A stretch of 64,000 nucleotides of DNA from Candidatus Defluviibacillus avedoerensis (lineage in GTDB: Bacteria; Pseudomonadota; Gammaproteobacteria; Burkholderiales; Burkholderiaceae_C): contig JADJBS010000006.1 in NCBI GenBank assembly GCA_016703665.1, positions 325,781 through 389,780 on the forward strand. The letters are read 5' to 3'. Positions 26,163 to 34,681 of this stretch are shown here, piece by piece (positions within the stretch are counted from its first letter, which is position 1; each line of letters starts with the position of its first letter). The translations under genes and the position numbers were made by a program. Under the pieces are notes generated by a model. That model was not told where the DNA came from and made no database searches. It saw only the letters and a list, made by a program, of their open reading frames with translations.

Positions 26163-26633
26163 ATGAACACCAAATTCTTAACCCCCCTCCTCATCAGTTT
26201 CTTTGCGCTCAACGCCAGCGCCCAAGAGGCTAAAACCACCACTGCAGGCTTTGCCAAACTGGACACCAACAAAGACGGCTTCCTGTCTCGCGCTGAAGCC
26301 GCCAAGGAAAAAGGCCTGAGCGCTGTTTTCAAGGAAGCCGACCAAAACAAGGATGGCAAGCTGGACGAAGACGAATACCTGAAGGGGCATTCCATGCATC
26401 AACGTGCCGAAGCCACAGAATACGCGGGCGACGGCGCGGTGACCACCAAGGTCAAAGCGGCTTTGCTCGCCGCTGAAGGCGTGCCATCCACCAAGATTTC
26501 TGTTGAAACGGTCAATGGCGTGGTCACCCTGTCTGGCTCGGTCGATTCGAAAGACGAGATCGCCAAGGCCGTCAAGGCAGCCAAAGCCGTGGGCGGCGTG
26601 AAGTCTGTCAAGAACCTTTTGAAGGCTGGCTGA
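26163..26633 (+). CDS. Exported EF-hand plus BON domain protein
   Basis: The 156-residue protein has a signal peptide (MNTKFLTPLLISFFALNASAQ, cleavage near residue 20). Two EF-hand calcium loops follow: DTNKDGFLSRAE (34-45) and DQNKDGKLDEDE (60-71), both with the D-x-N-K-D-G pattern and terminal Glu. Residues about 91-155 are a BON domain (TTKVKAALLAAEGVPSTKI, VNGVVTLSGSVDSKDE, VGGVKSVKNLL), which binds phospholipid or other envelope surfaces. The fusion suggests a calcium-dependent periplasmic membrane-associated protein. The start is the ATG at 26163, just 37 bases after the glycosyltransferase stop. The precise role is unknown. Confidence 0.88.
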   Translation: MNTKFLTPLLISFFALNASAQEAKTTTAGFAKLDTNKDGFLSRAEAAKEKGLSAVFKEADQNKDGKLDEDEYLKGHSMHQRAEATEYAGDGAVTTKVKAALLAAEGVPSTKISVETVNGVVTLSGSVDSKDEIAKAVKAAKAVGGVKSVKNLLKAG

Positions 26634-26664
26634 CCTGGGTTTGCACTGATCAAGGTCGAAGAAC

Positions 26665-27072
26665 TCAGCCCACGTCACTGACTTTGGCGCGCGTTTTCTT
26701 GATGCTGCCTCGGCTCACTTTGCCATCCACACGCTTGACCTGAGAAGTGCGGGTGGGCTTGGTGGGCTTTCTGGCCTTGGGCAGTACTGCCACGCTGTCC
26801 ACCATCTCTTGCAGACGTGCCAGTGCCTCGGTCTTGTTTTTGTCGAGGCTGCGGCTGGTCTGCGCCTTGATCACCACGATACCGTCTGCTGTGACACGTT
26901 GATCGCTCAGGGCGCGCAAGCGCTCCTTGATGGCGTCTGGCAAGCTGGAAGCGGCAATGTCAAAGCGCAGGTGCACGGCATTGGACACCTTGTTGACGTT
27001 CTGGCCCCCCGCGCCCTGGGCACGAATGGCCGAAAACACGGCCTCGTCCGGGTTGACCTGCACAGATGCCAT
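26665..27072 (-). CDS. arfB: ArfB-like peptidyl-tRNA hydrolase (ribosome rescue)
   Basis: About 135 residues from ATG 27072. The core carries GAGGQNVNKVSNAVHLRFD with the GGQ motif (Gly22-Gly23-Gln24) of class I release factors, which hydrolyses peptidyl-tRNA. The Lys/Arg-rich tail (RKPTKPTRTSQVKR, GSIKKTRAK) is the feature that lets ArfB/YaeJ sense an empty mRNA channel. It frees ribosomes stalled without a stop codon. Length and layout match E. coli YaeJ (140 residues). It starts eight bases after the stop of the indolepyruvate oxidoreductase gene, and is likely co-transcribed with it. Confidence 0.92.
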   Translation of the reverse strand: MASVQVNPDEAVFSAIRAQGAGGQNVNKVSNAVHLRFDIAASSLPDAIKERLRALSDQRVTADGIVVIKAQTSRSLDKNKTEALARLQEMVDSVAVLPKARKPTKPTRTSQVKRVDGKVSRGSIKKTRAKVSDVG

Positions 27073-27080
27073 GCCAGCAA

Positions 27081-30000
27081 TCAAGCGGCCTTTTGCGCCT
27101 GGCTCTGCGGATTGCGCCAAGCCGACATCAGGATGCCCCACTTGCTGCGGGCAATTGTCAGGTGCTTGTGTTTGACATGGCCGTAACCCTTGATCAACTC
27201 TGGAATGCGCGCAATCTCGACAGCAGCTTGGAGATTGGTTGCATTCAGGCCTTGCAGCAGTTCGTCGATACATGATTCGTACTCGGCAATCAATGCACGC
27301 TCAGTCTTCCGCTCTTCGCTGCGCCCAAACACATCCCACGCCGTACCCCGCAAACCCTTGAGTTTGGCCAACAGTTTAAAGCCCGTGAGCATGGCAGGCC
27401 CATAGACCTTTTTGCGAAGCTCGCCCTTTTCATTGCGTTGTCCCGTCAGCGGCGGCGCCAGGTGAAAGTGCAGCTTGAAATCGCCCTCAAACAGGCTGGC
27501 AATGCGGCTGTGGAAAGCTGCATCGGTGTGCAGACGGGCTACCTCGTACTCGTCTTTGTAGGCCATCAGCTTGAACAGGCTTTTGGCGACGCTTTCTGAC
27601 AGCAACAGCGATTTTCCGTCACCCGTGACAGCTGTTTCCTTCGCCTTGACCTTGTCAACAAACGCCTTGTAGCGCTCGGCATACGCTGCATTCTGGTACC
27701 CCACCAGGAACTCGGCGCGGTAGGCAACTAGGTCCTCCAGCGTGTCGCGCTTTTTGAACGCAACCACCTGTCCGGGGTTGATCAGCGCCTTGACTGCCTC
27801 GATGTCGTGCGCAGCACGTCGGCCCCAGGCAAAGGCGGCCTTGTTGTTGTCCACGGCCACGCCGTTCAGTTCCATTGCACGCATCAGCGCGTCCAGGCCG
27901 AGCGGTATCCAGCCCTTTGCCAGGCGTAGCCCAGGGTGATGGGGTTGACGTACAAGGTGTCGCCCATCAGGGTTTTGGCCATGGCATCGGCGTCAAAACT
28001 GCCCAAGGCCTTCAAGGCTTGCGCGCTGGTTGCGTCGCTGGCGCCCAGTGCCAAAGCCACCGCACCCACGCAGGCAACGGCCGGGTTTTGCCAGTCGGCG
28101 TTGTGCACGAAGGCTGCCGTAGGCGTTGCATAAGAGTTCAGCGCCACATGCGTGCGGCCTGGCTGCATGCGCGAAAGTGTGTCTTTGCCTGCAGCAACGA
28201 TGGGGTCACACCCCAAAATCAAATCAGCACTGGCCATCGCCACGCGGGTGGTGGCAATGTCGGCCTGGCTGTCGGCGATCAGCACATGGCTCCAGGTGGC
28301 GCCGCCCTTTTGCGCGAGGCCGGCCGCGTCTTGGGTGACGATGCCTTTGCCCTCGATGTGCGCGGCCACGCCCAGTAGCTGGCCAATGGTGATGACGCCG
28401 GTTCCGCCCACACCTGCCACCACAATGCCCCAAGCGTGTGGCAAAGCGGGCAGTTGTGGGTAAGGCAGTGGCGCACCTTCGAACGGACTGGCCACTTTGC
28501 CTTGGGCTTTTTTCTTGAGCTGGCCGCCTTCGACAGTGACAAAGCTGGGGCAAAAGCCTTTGACGCAGGAAAAATCTTTGTTGCAGGTGCTCTGGTTGAT
28601 CTGGCGCTTGCGGCCCAAAAGCGTCTCGAGTGGCTCAACCGACAGGCAGTTGGATTGGTCAGAGCAATCGCCACAGCCCTCGCAAACCAGCTCGTTGATC
28701 AAAACCCGCTTGGCGGGGTCTACCATCTTGCCGCGTTTGCGGCGGCGGCGTTTTTCGGTGGCACAGGTCTGGTCGTAAATGATGACCGTGGTGCCCCTTA
28801 TCTCGCGGAACTGGCGCTGGATGGCATCCAGTTCGTCACGGTGATGCACGGCCACGCCCTCAGCCAAGGTCACACCTTGGTATTTTTCGGGCTCGTCGGT
28901 AACCACGACAATTTTCGCAGCGCCCTCGGCCCGCATGCTTTGTGCAATCTGTAGAACGGAATGCCCTTCGGGTCGCTCACCAACTTGCTGACCGCCCGTC
29001 ATGGCGACCGCGTCGTTGTACAAAATTTTGTAGGTGATGTTGACACCTGCCGCAATGCTTTGCCGCACAGCCAGGATACCGCTATGAAAGTAGGTTCCGT
29101 CCCCCAGGTTGGTGAACATGTGGGCATCTTTGCTGAACGGTGCCTGGCCCACCCAGGGTACGCCCTCTCCACCCATTTGTGTGAACCCAACGGTATTGCG
29201 CCCCATCCAGATGCTCATGAAATGGCAGCCAATGCCCGCCATGGCACGTGAGCCCTCTGGCACGCGGGTAGACGTGTTGTGCGGACACCCAGAGCAGAAC
29301 CAGGGCTGGCGGTCGGCCTTGAGTTCCACCACCGCCATCGCGCGTTCCTTGCCGTCAAGCACAGCCAGGCGGGAATCGATACGTGCCAGGGTGTCAGCAT
29401 CGATACCGCTGAGCTTTTTGACACGTGCCGCAATGGCTTTTGCAATCAGCGCCGGGCTCAGGTCCGCATTGGCACGCAGCAAGGTGTGCGCCGTGGGGTT
29501 GGGCACCGACCACTCACCGCCCGACTCGTGGCCAGGCAATTCATCAAACTTACCCAGGATGGTGGGGCGCACATCGGCGCGCCAGTTGTACAGCTCTTCT
29601 TTCAGCTGGTATTCGATGACCTGGCGCTTTTCTTCGATAACCAGAATCTCTTGCAAACCTGTGGCGAATTCGCGCGTCAGCTGCGCCTCCAGCGGCCAAA
29701 CAACACCCACTTTGTGCAGCCTGATGCCCAGACGCTGGCAGGTGGGCACATCCAGTCCCAAGTCCTGCAAAGCCTGACGCGTGTCATTGAAGGCTTTGCC
29801 GCTGGCAATCAGGCCCAGTCTGTCGTTCGGGCCTTCAATCACATTGTGGTTGAGGCGATTGGCTCGGATGTAGGCCAGGGCCGCATACCATTTGTAATCA
29901 AACAGGCGCTGCTCTTGCTCCAGCGCGGTATCAGGCCAGCGGATGTGCACGCCACCTGGGGGCATTTCGAACTCGGGCAGGATGATCTGAACGCGGTCAG

Positions 30001-30682
30001 GGTCGATCATCGCCGTCGCGCTGGATTCGACGATCTCCTGAATCGTCTTCATGCCAGCCCACACACCTGCAAAACGGCTCATGGCAAACGCATGCAAACC
30101 CAGGTCCAGAATCTCCTGTACTGAAGCAGGGAAGAACACAGGCAGGCCACAGGCCTTGAAAATGTGATCGCTCTGGTGCGCAGCAGTGGAGCTTTTGGCA
30201 ACGTGGTCATCCCCCGCCACGGCAATCACGCCGCCCCAGGGGGTAGTACCCGCCATGTTGGCATGCTTGAACACGTCGCTGGTACGGTCGACACCTGGGC
30301 CTTTGCCGTACCAAATGCCAAAAACACCATCGAACTTGTTGGTGCCAGTTGGCGCGAAGCCGAGCTGCTGCGTACCCCAGACCGCTGTGGCAGCCAGCTC
30401 TTCATTGACACCCGGTTGAAAAACGATGTTCTGCGCCTTCAGGTGTTTGGCAGCACTCCACAGTGCCTGGTCATAGCCACCCAAGGGGGACCCCCGGTAG
30501 CCACTGATGAACCCTGCGGTGTCTTTACCCACTTGGGCGTCGCGCAAGCGCTGCAACCTGGGCAGCTTGACCAGCGCCTGGACGCCGCTCATGAAGGCCC
30601 GGCCATGATCCAGGCTGTATTTGTCGTCCAGCGTGACGGTTTCCAGCGCTTTGCGAATGTGTTCGGGCAGGGGTGCATTCAT
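27081..30682 (-). pseudogene. Indolepyruvate ferredoxin oxidoreductase, single-chain, frameshifted near the C-terminus
   Basis: From ATG 30682 (MNAPLPEHIRKALETV, GGAG site nine bases upstream) about 931 residues cover the pyrimidine domain, TPP domain, a ferredoxin-like insert (LVCEGCGDCSDQSNCL and nearby Cys) and the gamma domain (VVAGVGGTGVITIGQLL). The frame then breaks in GYAWQRAGYRSAWTR and stops at 27884. The remaining 267 residues (MRAMELNGVAVDNNKAAF onward, DUF6537-type domain) continue in another frame. Adding one base to the run CAAAGGG (27913-27919 on the plus strand) restores GYAWQ-K-GWIPLGLDALMRAMELNG and a chain of about 1200 residues, normal for this enzyme. It turns aryl-pyruvates into aryl-acetyl-CoA with ferredoxin. 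An Lrp-type regulator is divergent from it. Confidence 0.88.
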
Positions 30683-30884
30683 GTCAGAAGTCTCCGTCAG
30701 GTACATGCCTGGGCGGTTTGTGAACTGTTTTGAGGCTTGGCTTTTTGAGAGCGAAGACCTCAGCAAAGAGCAAAGTGTATGTGGATCAGGCTGATATGTC
30801 TTTGCTTTCTTTGCCCAAATTCCACTACCATACGCAAGATTCTTGCTATGTTTGACTGAATTCATGCCACTTTGATCGCCCATC
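30683..30884. promoter_or_regulatory. Divergent control region between indolepyruvate oxidoreductase and Lrp regulator
   Basis: This 202-base gap separates two divergent starts and is more AT-rich than its surroundings, especially 30790-30870. Lrp-type regulators often act on the gene next to them from such a region. I could not fix a clear operator or -35/-10 pair by eye. Confidence 0.4.
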
Positions 30885-31370
30885 ATGGCCACGCTGGATA
30901 AATACGACATCAACATCCTCCATGAGTTGCAAAACGATGCACGTTTAAGCAACGCCGAGCTTGCACAGCGTGTGGGTCTGTCTGCCGCGCCTTGCTGGCG
31001 CCGTGTGCGGGCATTGGAGGGGGCTGGCTACATCCTCGCCTACCGTGCCGAGATTGACCGCCACAAAATTGGCCTGGATGTGTTGGCCTTTGTCCGGCTC
31101 GATGCAGCCCAGAACAGCGGACAGGCACTGCGCGAACTGGAAGAAGCCATCCGCAAGATTCCTGAGGTGGTGTCTTGCCACTACATCAGCGGCACCGGCA
31201 CGTTTGAGCTGCAGGTGGTGTCAAGTGACCTGAACACCTTCAGCCAATTTGCACGGCAGGTGCTGATTAATCTTCCCAATGTCAAGGACCTGCAGACCAG
31301 TTTTTCGCTGGGCGAGGTGAAAACCAACAGCGCATTGCCGCTGGCACACCTGGGGCATTCGGTGCCCTGA
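30885..31370 (+). CDS. Lrp/AsnC-family transcriptional regulator
   Basis: The 161-residue protein has the N-terminal helix-turn-helix LDKYDINILHELQNDARLSNAELAQRVGLSAAPCWRRVRALE and a C-terminal RAM effector domain (VLAFVRLDAAQ, PEVVSCHYISGTGTFELQVVS). Lrp-type proteins form octamers and respond to amino acids. Its divergent position beside indolepyruvate ferredoxin oxidoreductase, a recurring arrangement in betaproteobacteria, suggests that it controls aromatic or branched amino acid breakdown through that gene. Target and effector are inference. The start is the ATG at 30885, matching family length. Confidence 0.93.
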   Translation: MATLDKYDINILHELQNDARLSNAELAQRVGLSAAPCWRRVRALEGAGYILAYRAEIDRHKIGLDVLAFVRLDAAQNSGQALRELEEAIRKIPEVVSCHYISGTGTFELQVVSSDLNTFSQFARQVLINLPNVKDLQTSFSLGEVKTNSALPLAHLGHSVP

Positions 31371-31445
31371 TAATCAAGGCGGCACTCGCTTCGCATCGGG
31401 TGGATTGTTGCGCTATGGGCGCTTAAAAAGAGGAGAGCATCTGAC

Positions 31446-32493
31446 ATGGCAGACACCATTGCGATTCCACGCGTCGGCATCCTGCCCAGCGGCCCATTGA
31501 ACGCGATCACGGACGTGGCGGGCATCACGGTTGGGCACACCACACTGGACAAAGGCGATGTTCAGACTGGCGTGACGGTGTTGCTGCCGCACAGCGGCAA
31601 CCTTTTTCTGCAAAAGGTGCCTGCAGGCATTGATGTGATCAACGGTTTTGGCAAGAGCGTGGGCTTGATGCAGGTGCAGGAGCTTGGCGTGCTGGAGTCC
31701 CCGATTGCATTGGTCAACACTTTTTCAGTCGGTGTTGCCAGCATGGCCCTGATTCGGGACGCGATGGGACAAAACCCAGAACTGGGCCGCACGCTGCCCA
31801 CGCTCAACCCGCTGGTTTTTGAATGCAATGACGGCTGGCTCAATGATGCGCGCAGCATGAGTTTGCAAACCAATCATGTGATGGACGCGCTGAATTCGGC
31901 CCGCAGCATTCAGGGCTCTCAACTTTTTCTGCAAGGCAGCGTAGGTGCGGGTCGGGGAATGTCCTGCCACGGCATCAAGGGGGGCATTGGCACCGCATCG
32001 CGACGCCTGCTCTTTCAGGGGCAACCTTACACCCTTGGCGCTTTGGTCCTGGCGAAGCGCAGCAGAAAGCGGACCGGAGCGTGGGTCAATCATCATGCTA
32101 CTGGCCACCGACGCACCGCTTGACGCGCGCCAGTTGCAACGCGTGGCCCGTCGGGCTGCAGTGGGCTTGGCACGCACAGGATCTGACTATGGCAACGGCA
32201 GCGGCGACATTGCGATTGCGTTTTCTACCGCGTACCGGATTCCGCAGTTGGCGACCGAGCCGATGCCTGACTGCACCATGCTGCACGAAAGCGCGATGGA
32301 TCTGTTTTTTCAGGCTACGGCCGAGGCAACTGAACAGGCCATTATTCGAGCCTTGTTTTCTGCCACCACGGTACGGGGGCGCGACGGAAACTGCCGGTAC
32401 GCCCTCACTGACTTGCTGGACGGCGCACCGGCACCTTGGTCAACCGACAGGTCGCGCGAAAGCGCCTCGAACTCCCTGCTGAGCCGGTATTAA
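31446..32493 (+). pseudogene. P1-family (DmpA-like) aminopeptidase, internal loss and frameshift
   Basis: The first 200 or so codons from ATG 31446 (GAGGAG site) match P1 peptidases: NAITDVAGITVGHTTL, GKSVGLMQVQELG, GSVGAGRGMSCHGIKGGIGTASR and TLGALVLA. The frame then ends at 32123. The second part, in the +1 frame, has ERGSIIMLLATDAPLDARQ with the Gly-Ser self-cleavage site and nucleophile, then RVARRAAVGLARTGS and GRDGNCRYALTDLLDG. In family members about 35 residues lie between VLANFG and GSII; here only about ten, so some tens of bases are missing near 32055-32085 as well as the frame change. The product would be nonfunctional unless this is a sequence error. These enzymes cut N-terminal residues or D-amino acid amides. 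Confidence 0.8.
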
Positions 32494-32525
32494 GCGCAGT
32501 TCGAATTCGCGTCATACTGCAGGCC

Positions 32526-33209
32526 ATGCAACCCACTGTGACCGCCTCGCCCATAGCACTAGACCCTTTAGCCTGCTTTCCTAGCCTGGCACAGGTCATA
32601 CCTGCGGTGTCCGATTTACCGACCACTTGTGGCCCCATGGCAGTTCCTGCAGGTACCATGCTTTTTGGCGAAAACTCGCCATGCCAGGGATTTCCGCTGG
32701 TGCTGGCAGGTGAGGTAACCGTCTTCAAACAATCAGCAGATGGTCGGCGATTGGAGCTTTACAGGGTGACCCCGGGCGAACTGTGCCTCGTGTCCTCATC
32801 TTGCCTGTTCAGTCAGCAGGCGCTGAGCGCTTCTGGCATCAGCACCCGTCCCAGCACCCTGTTGCTGATACCCCCTCCTGTTTTTCGGGAATGGCTCAAC
32901 ATTCCCGCCTTTCAAGCAGAAGTATTGGGGTTGTTTGCCCAGCGCATGGCCGATCTCACGGCGCTCGTGGATGCCGTGGCGTTTCAAAAACTGGATCAAC
33001 GTCTGGCTGCAGCGCTTCTTGGACGAGGGTCCGAGCTGGTTATGACCCATCAAGTGCTGGCCGACCAACTGGGGACTGTGCGTGAAATGGTCAGCCGCTT
33101 GCTGAATCGGTTCGAGCAATCTGGCTGGGTGGAGCTGTCCCGCGAGCGCATCCGCATCGTTGACAGCGCCGCCTTGCGGCGCTTGGCGGGCGAGGGGCAC
33201 GCTGCGTGA
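32526..33209 (+). CDS. Crp/Fnr-family transcriptional regulator
   Basis: The 227-residue protein from ATG 32526 has a cyclic-nucleotide-binding-like domain (about 25-140: VPAGTMLFGENSPCQGFPLVLAGEVTVFK, RRLELYRVTPGELC) and a C-terminal Crp-type helix-turn-helix (about 165-225: MTHQVLADQLGTVREMVSRLLNRFEQSGW). It lacks the N-terminal Cys cluster of true FNR, though Cys residues occur at PCQG, ELCL and SSCL and could sense redox or metal. Close relatives in betaproteobacteria often stand next to YgaP-like DUF2892 genes, as here (69-base gap to the next start), suggesting control of that gene in response to sulfur or redox state. Confidence 0.9.
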   Translation: MQPTVTASPIALDPLACFPSLAQVIPAVSDLPTTCGPMAVPAGTMLFGENSPCQGFPLVLAGEVTVFKQSADGRRLELYRVTPGELCLVSSSCLFSQQALSASGISTRPSTLLLIPPPVFREWLNIPAFQAEVLGLFAQRMADLTALVDAVAFQKLDQRLAAALLGRGSELVMTHQVLADQLGTVREMVSRLLNRFEQSGWVELSRERIRIVDSAALRRLAGEGHAA

Positions 33210-33225
33210 CTTGAGTCACAGACAT

Positions 33226-33240
33226 CTGCCAGCGTGGCAG
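33226..33240. terminator. Short hairpin after the Crp/Fnr gene
   Basis: CTGCCA-GCG-TGGCAG forms a 6-base stem with a 3-base loop, 17 bases past the stop codon. There is no T run after it, so termination is uncertain; it may be a protein-binding palindrome. Confidence 0.35.
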
Positions 33241-33247
33241 GCTTAAT

Positions 33248-33265
33248 GGAGGTACTTTCACCTCC
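33248..33265. promoter_or_regulatory. Hairpin just ahead of the DUF2892 gene
   Basis: GGAGGT-ACTTTC-ACCTCC is a perfect 6-base stem; outward TTA and TAA bases extend it with a small bulge. It ends 13 bases before the ATG at 33279, and the probable ribosome site AAGGA (33268-33272) follows directly. It may be an operator for the upstream Crp/Fnr regulator or an RNA structure that affects translation. Confidence 0.45.
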
Positions 33266-33278
33266 CTAAGGATTCATC

Positions 33279-33476
33279 ATGACAAAAAATGTTGGCGGCA
33301 TTGACCGCATTCTGCGCATCGTCGCAGGCCTGGTTTTAATCGCACTGGCTGCAACCGGCACTGTGGGCATGTGGGGCTGGCTGGGCATTGTGCCGCTGGC
33401 CACAGGTGCCATGGGCTGGTGTCCACCGTATTCGATCCTGGGTTTTAACACCTGCTCGGTCAAGAACCAGTCCTGA
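33279..33476 (+). CDS. DUF2892 (YgaP-type) inner membrane protein
   Basis: The 65-residue protein starts MTKNVGGIDRILRIVAGLVLIALAATG and has two membrane helices (about 12-28 and 32-48) with WCPPYSILGFNTC near the end. This is the DUF2892 module found at the C-terminus of YgaP after a rhodanese domain; here it is stand-alone. The two Cys (positions 48 and 58) are conserved in the family and may take part in sulfur or redox chemistry. It follows a Crp/Fnr regulator gene and two hairpins. The function is not established. Confidence 0.88.
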   Translation: MTKNVGGIDRILRIVAGLVLIALAATGTVGMWGWLGIVPLATGAMGWCPPYSILGFNTCSVKNQS

Positions 33477-33501
33477 AACCTGCCTGCGTTTTCGTTGCGG
33501 C

Positions 33502-34605
33502 TCAGGGCATCAGCGCATGATTGAACAGATGCGAGCCGCCCAAAAAGGTGTTGTCCATGCGGGCATGAGGCAGCAGTTCCAGCGTAGCCAGCGATAGCGC
33601 GGCCAGTGAGGCCGCTGCGCCATGGCTGATCCACAGTGTGTGTTCATCAACGCCCTGCACGATCCCTCGCGCATGGGCTAGAGGCAGCGATTTGATGTAG
33701 GCGCCGCTGTCCAGATGCCAGAAGGTGAGCAAGCCCGGTGTTGGATGCGTCACGATCAACAGGTCCTTTGACGGCAATGCCACCACGCTGAGCGCTTCAC
33801 CCAAGAGACTCTGCGTGACAGGTTCTGGCGTTTTGAACACTGCCAGGGCCTGATTTGGCCTCTGGCGACTGATGGCCCCTGGATGCTCTACACCCAGACC
33901 CAGGCGCGGTGCCGACACCACCACAGATTCACGGCCGACCATCGGAAAAAGATGCCCGGTATTGAACCGCACATCCAGCATGTCAGATTTTTCCAGCAGT
34001 TTGCGCGTACGAACATCGACATAGCTGATACAGGGCGTTTGCGTGCTCGCGCCGTCGCCACCACCGTTGGCAATGACCATCACCCGACCACCTTCAATCA
34101 GCGTGCAATCATGCGGATTGGCGCCAAAGCTCGGGAAATCCCCCACATAACGCAGTGAGGCCGCTTCCCGCACACCCATGACCCCGATGCCTTGCGCATC
34201 GGTTTCGGTGGAATACAGGAATTCACCATCGGGGCTGCATGCCCCATGACCGTAAAACCGTCGATTGCTGACCGGCGCAATGGCAGTGAGCCAGCGCATA
34301 GTGGCAAGGTCAACCACGCCTGCACCAATGCCCATCTTCTCAAATGCAAAAATTCTGTGCCGGTCAAGCGGGTGAGCCGTCAACCCATGGGGGAAAAATG
34401 GCACGTCGATTAACCTGACTTTGCCTGTGGCAGGTTGAACTCGGCTGATACTGAAACGCAGCGGTCCATCCCTTACCTCCTGGTAGCGCCCTCCGCCCAG
34501 CAAATCGTCGCTTGCAGCAGCCAAGCTTGCCCCAGGTTGCCATGCGGCACATGTGACGGCGCATGCAGCGAGCAGGCTTTGCCTGCGGGTCAAATCAAAC
34601 GGCAT
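33502..34605 (-). CDS. Tat-exported DUF1513 beta-propeller protein
   Basis: About 367 residues from ATG 34605. The N-terminus MPFDLTRRQSLLAACAVTCAAWQPGASLAAA is a twin-arginine signal (TRRQSLL). The mature part repeats propeller blades: FFPHGLTAHPLDRHRIFAFEKMG, FYGHGACSPDGEFLYSTETD, GANPHDCTLIEGGRVMVIANGG, TGHLFPM. DUF1513 proteins are often found with iron-uptake (imelysin/EfeO-type) genes, but none is next to this one. The first in-frame start (34716) lies in the neighbouring divergent gene's territory and lacks the signal motif. Role unknown; a periplasmic binding or scaffold protein is likely. Confidence 0.85.
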   Translation of the reverse strand: MPFDLTRRQSLLAACAVTCAAWQPGASLAAASDDLLGGGRYQEVRDGPLRFSISRVQPATGKVRLIDVPFFPHGLTAHPLDRHRIFAFEKMGIGAGVVDLATMRWLTAIAPVSNRRFYGHGACSPDGEFLYSTETDAQGIGVMGVREAASLRYVGDFPSFGANPHDCTLIEGGRVMVIANGGGDGASTQTPCISYVDVRTRKLLEKSDMLDVRFNTGHLFPMVGRESVVVSAPRLGLGVEHPGAISRQRPNQALAVFKTPEPVTQSLLGEALSVVALPSKDLLIVTHPTPGLLTFWHLDSGAYIKSLPLAHARGIVQGVDEHTLWISHGAAASLAALSLATLELLPHARMDNTFLGGSHLFNHALMP

Positions 34606-34681
34606 CAGTGTTACCTCTTCATGGCGCCCTGGAACGCTGTTGGTGTGCATTTTCCCTGATCGAAGGAAGACAAGAGCGACA

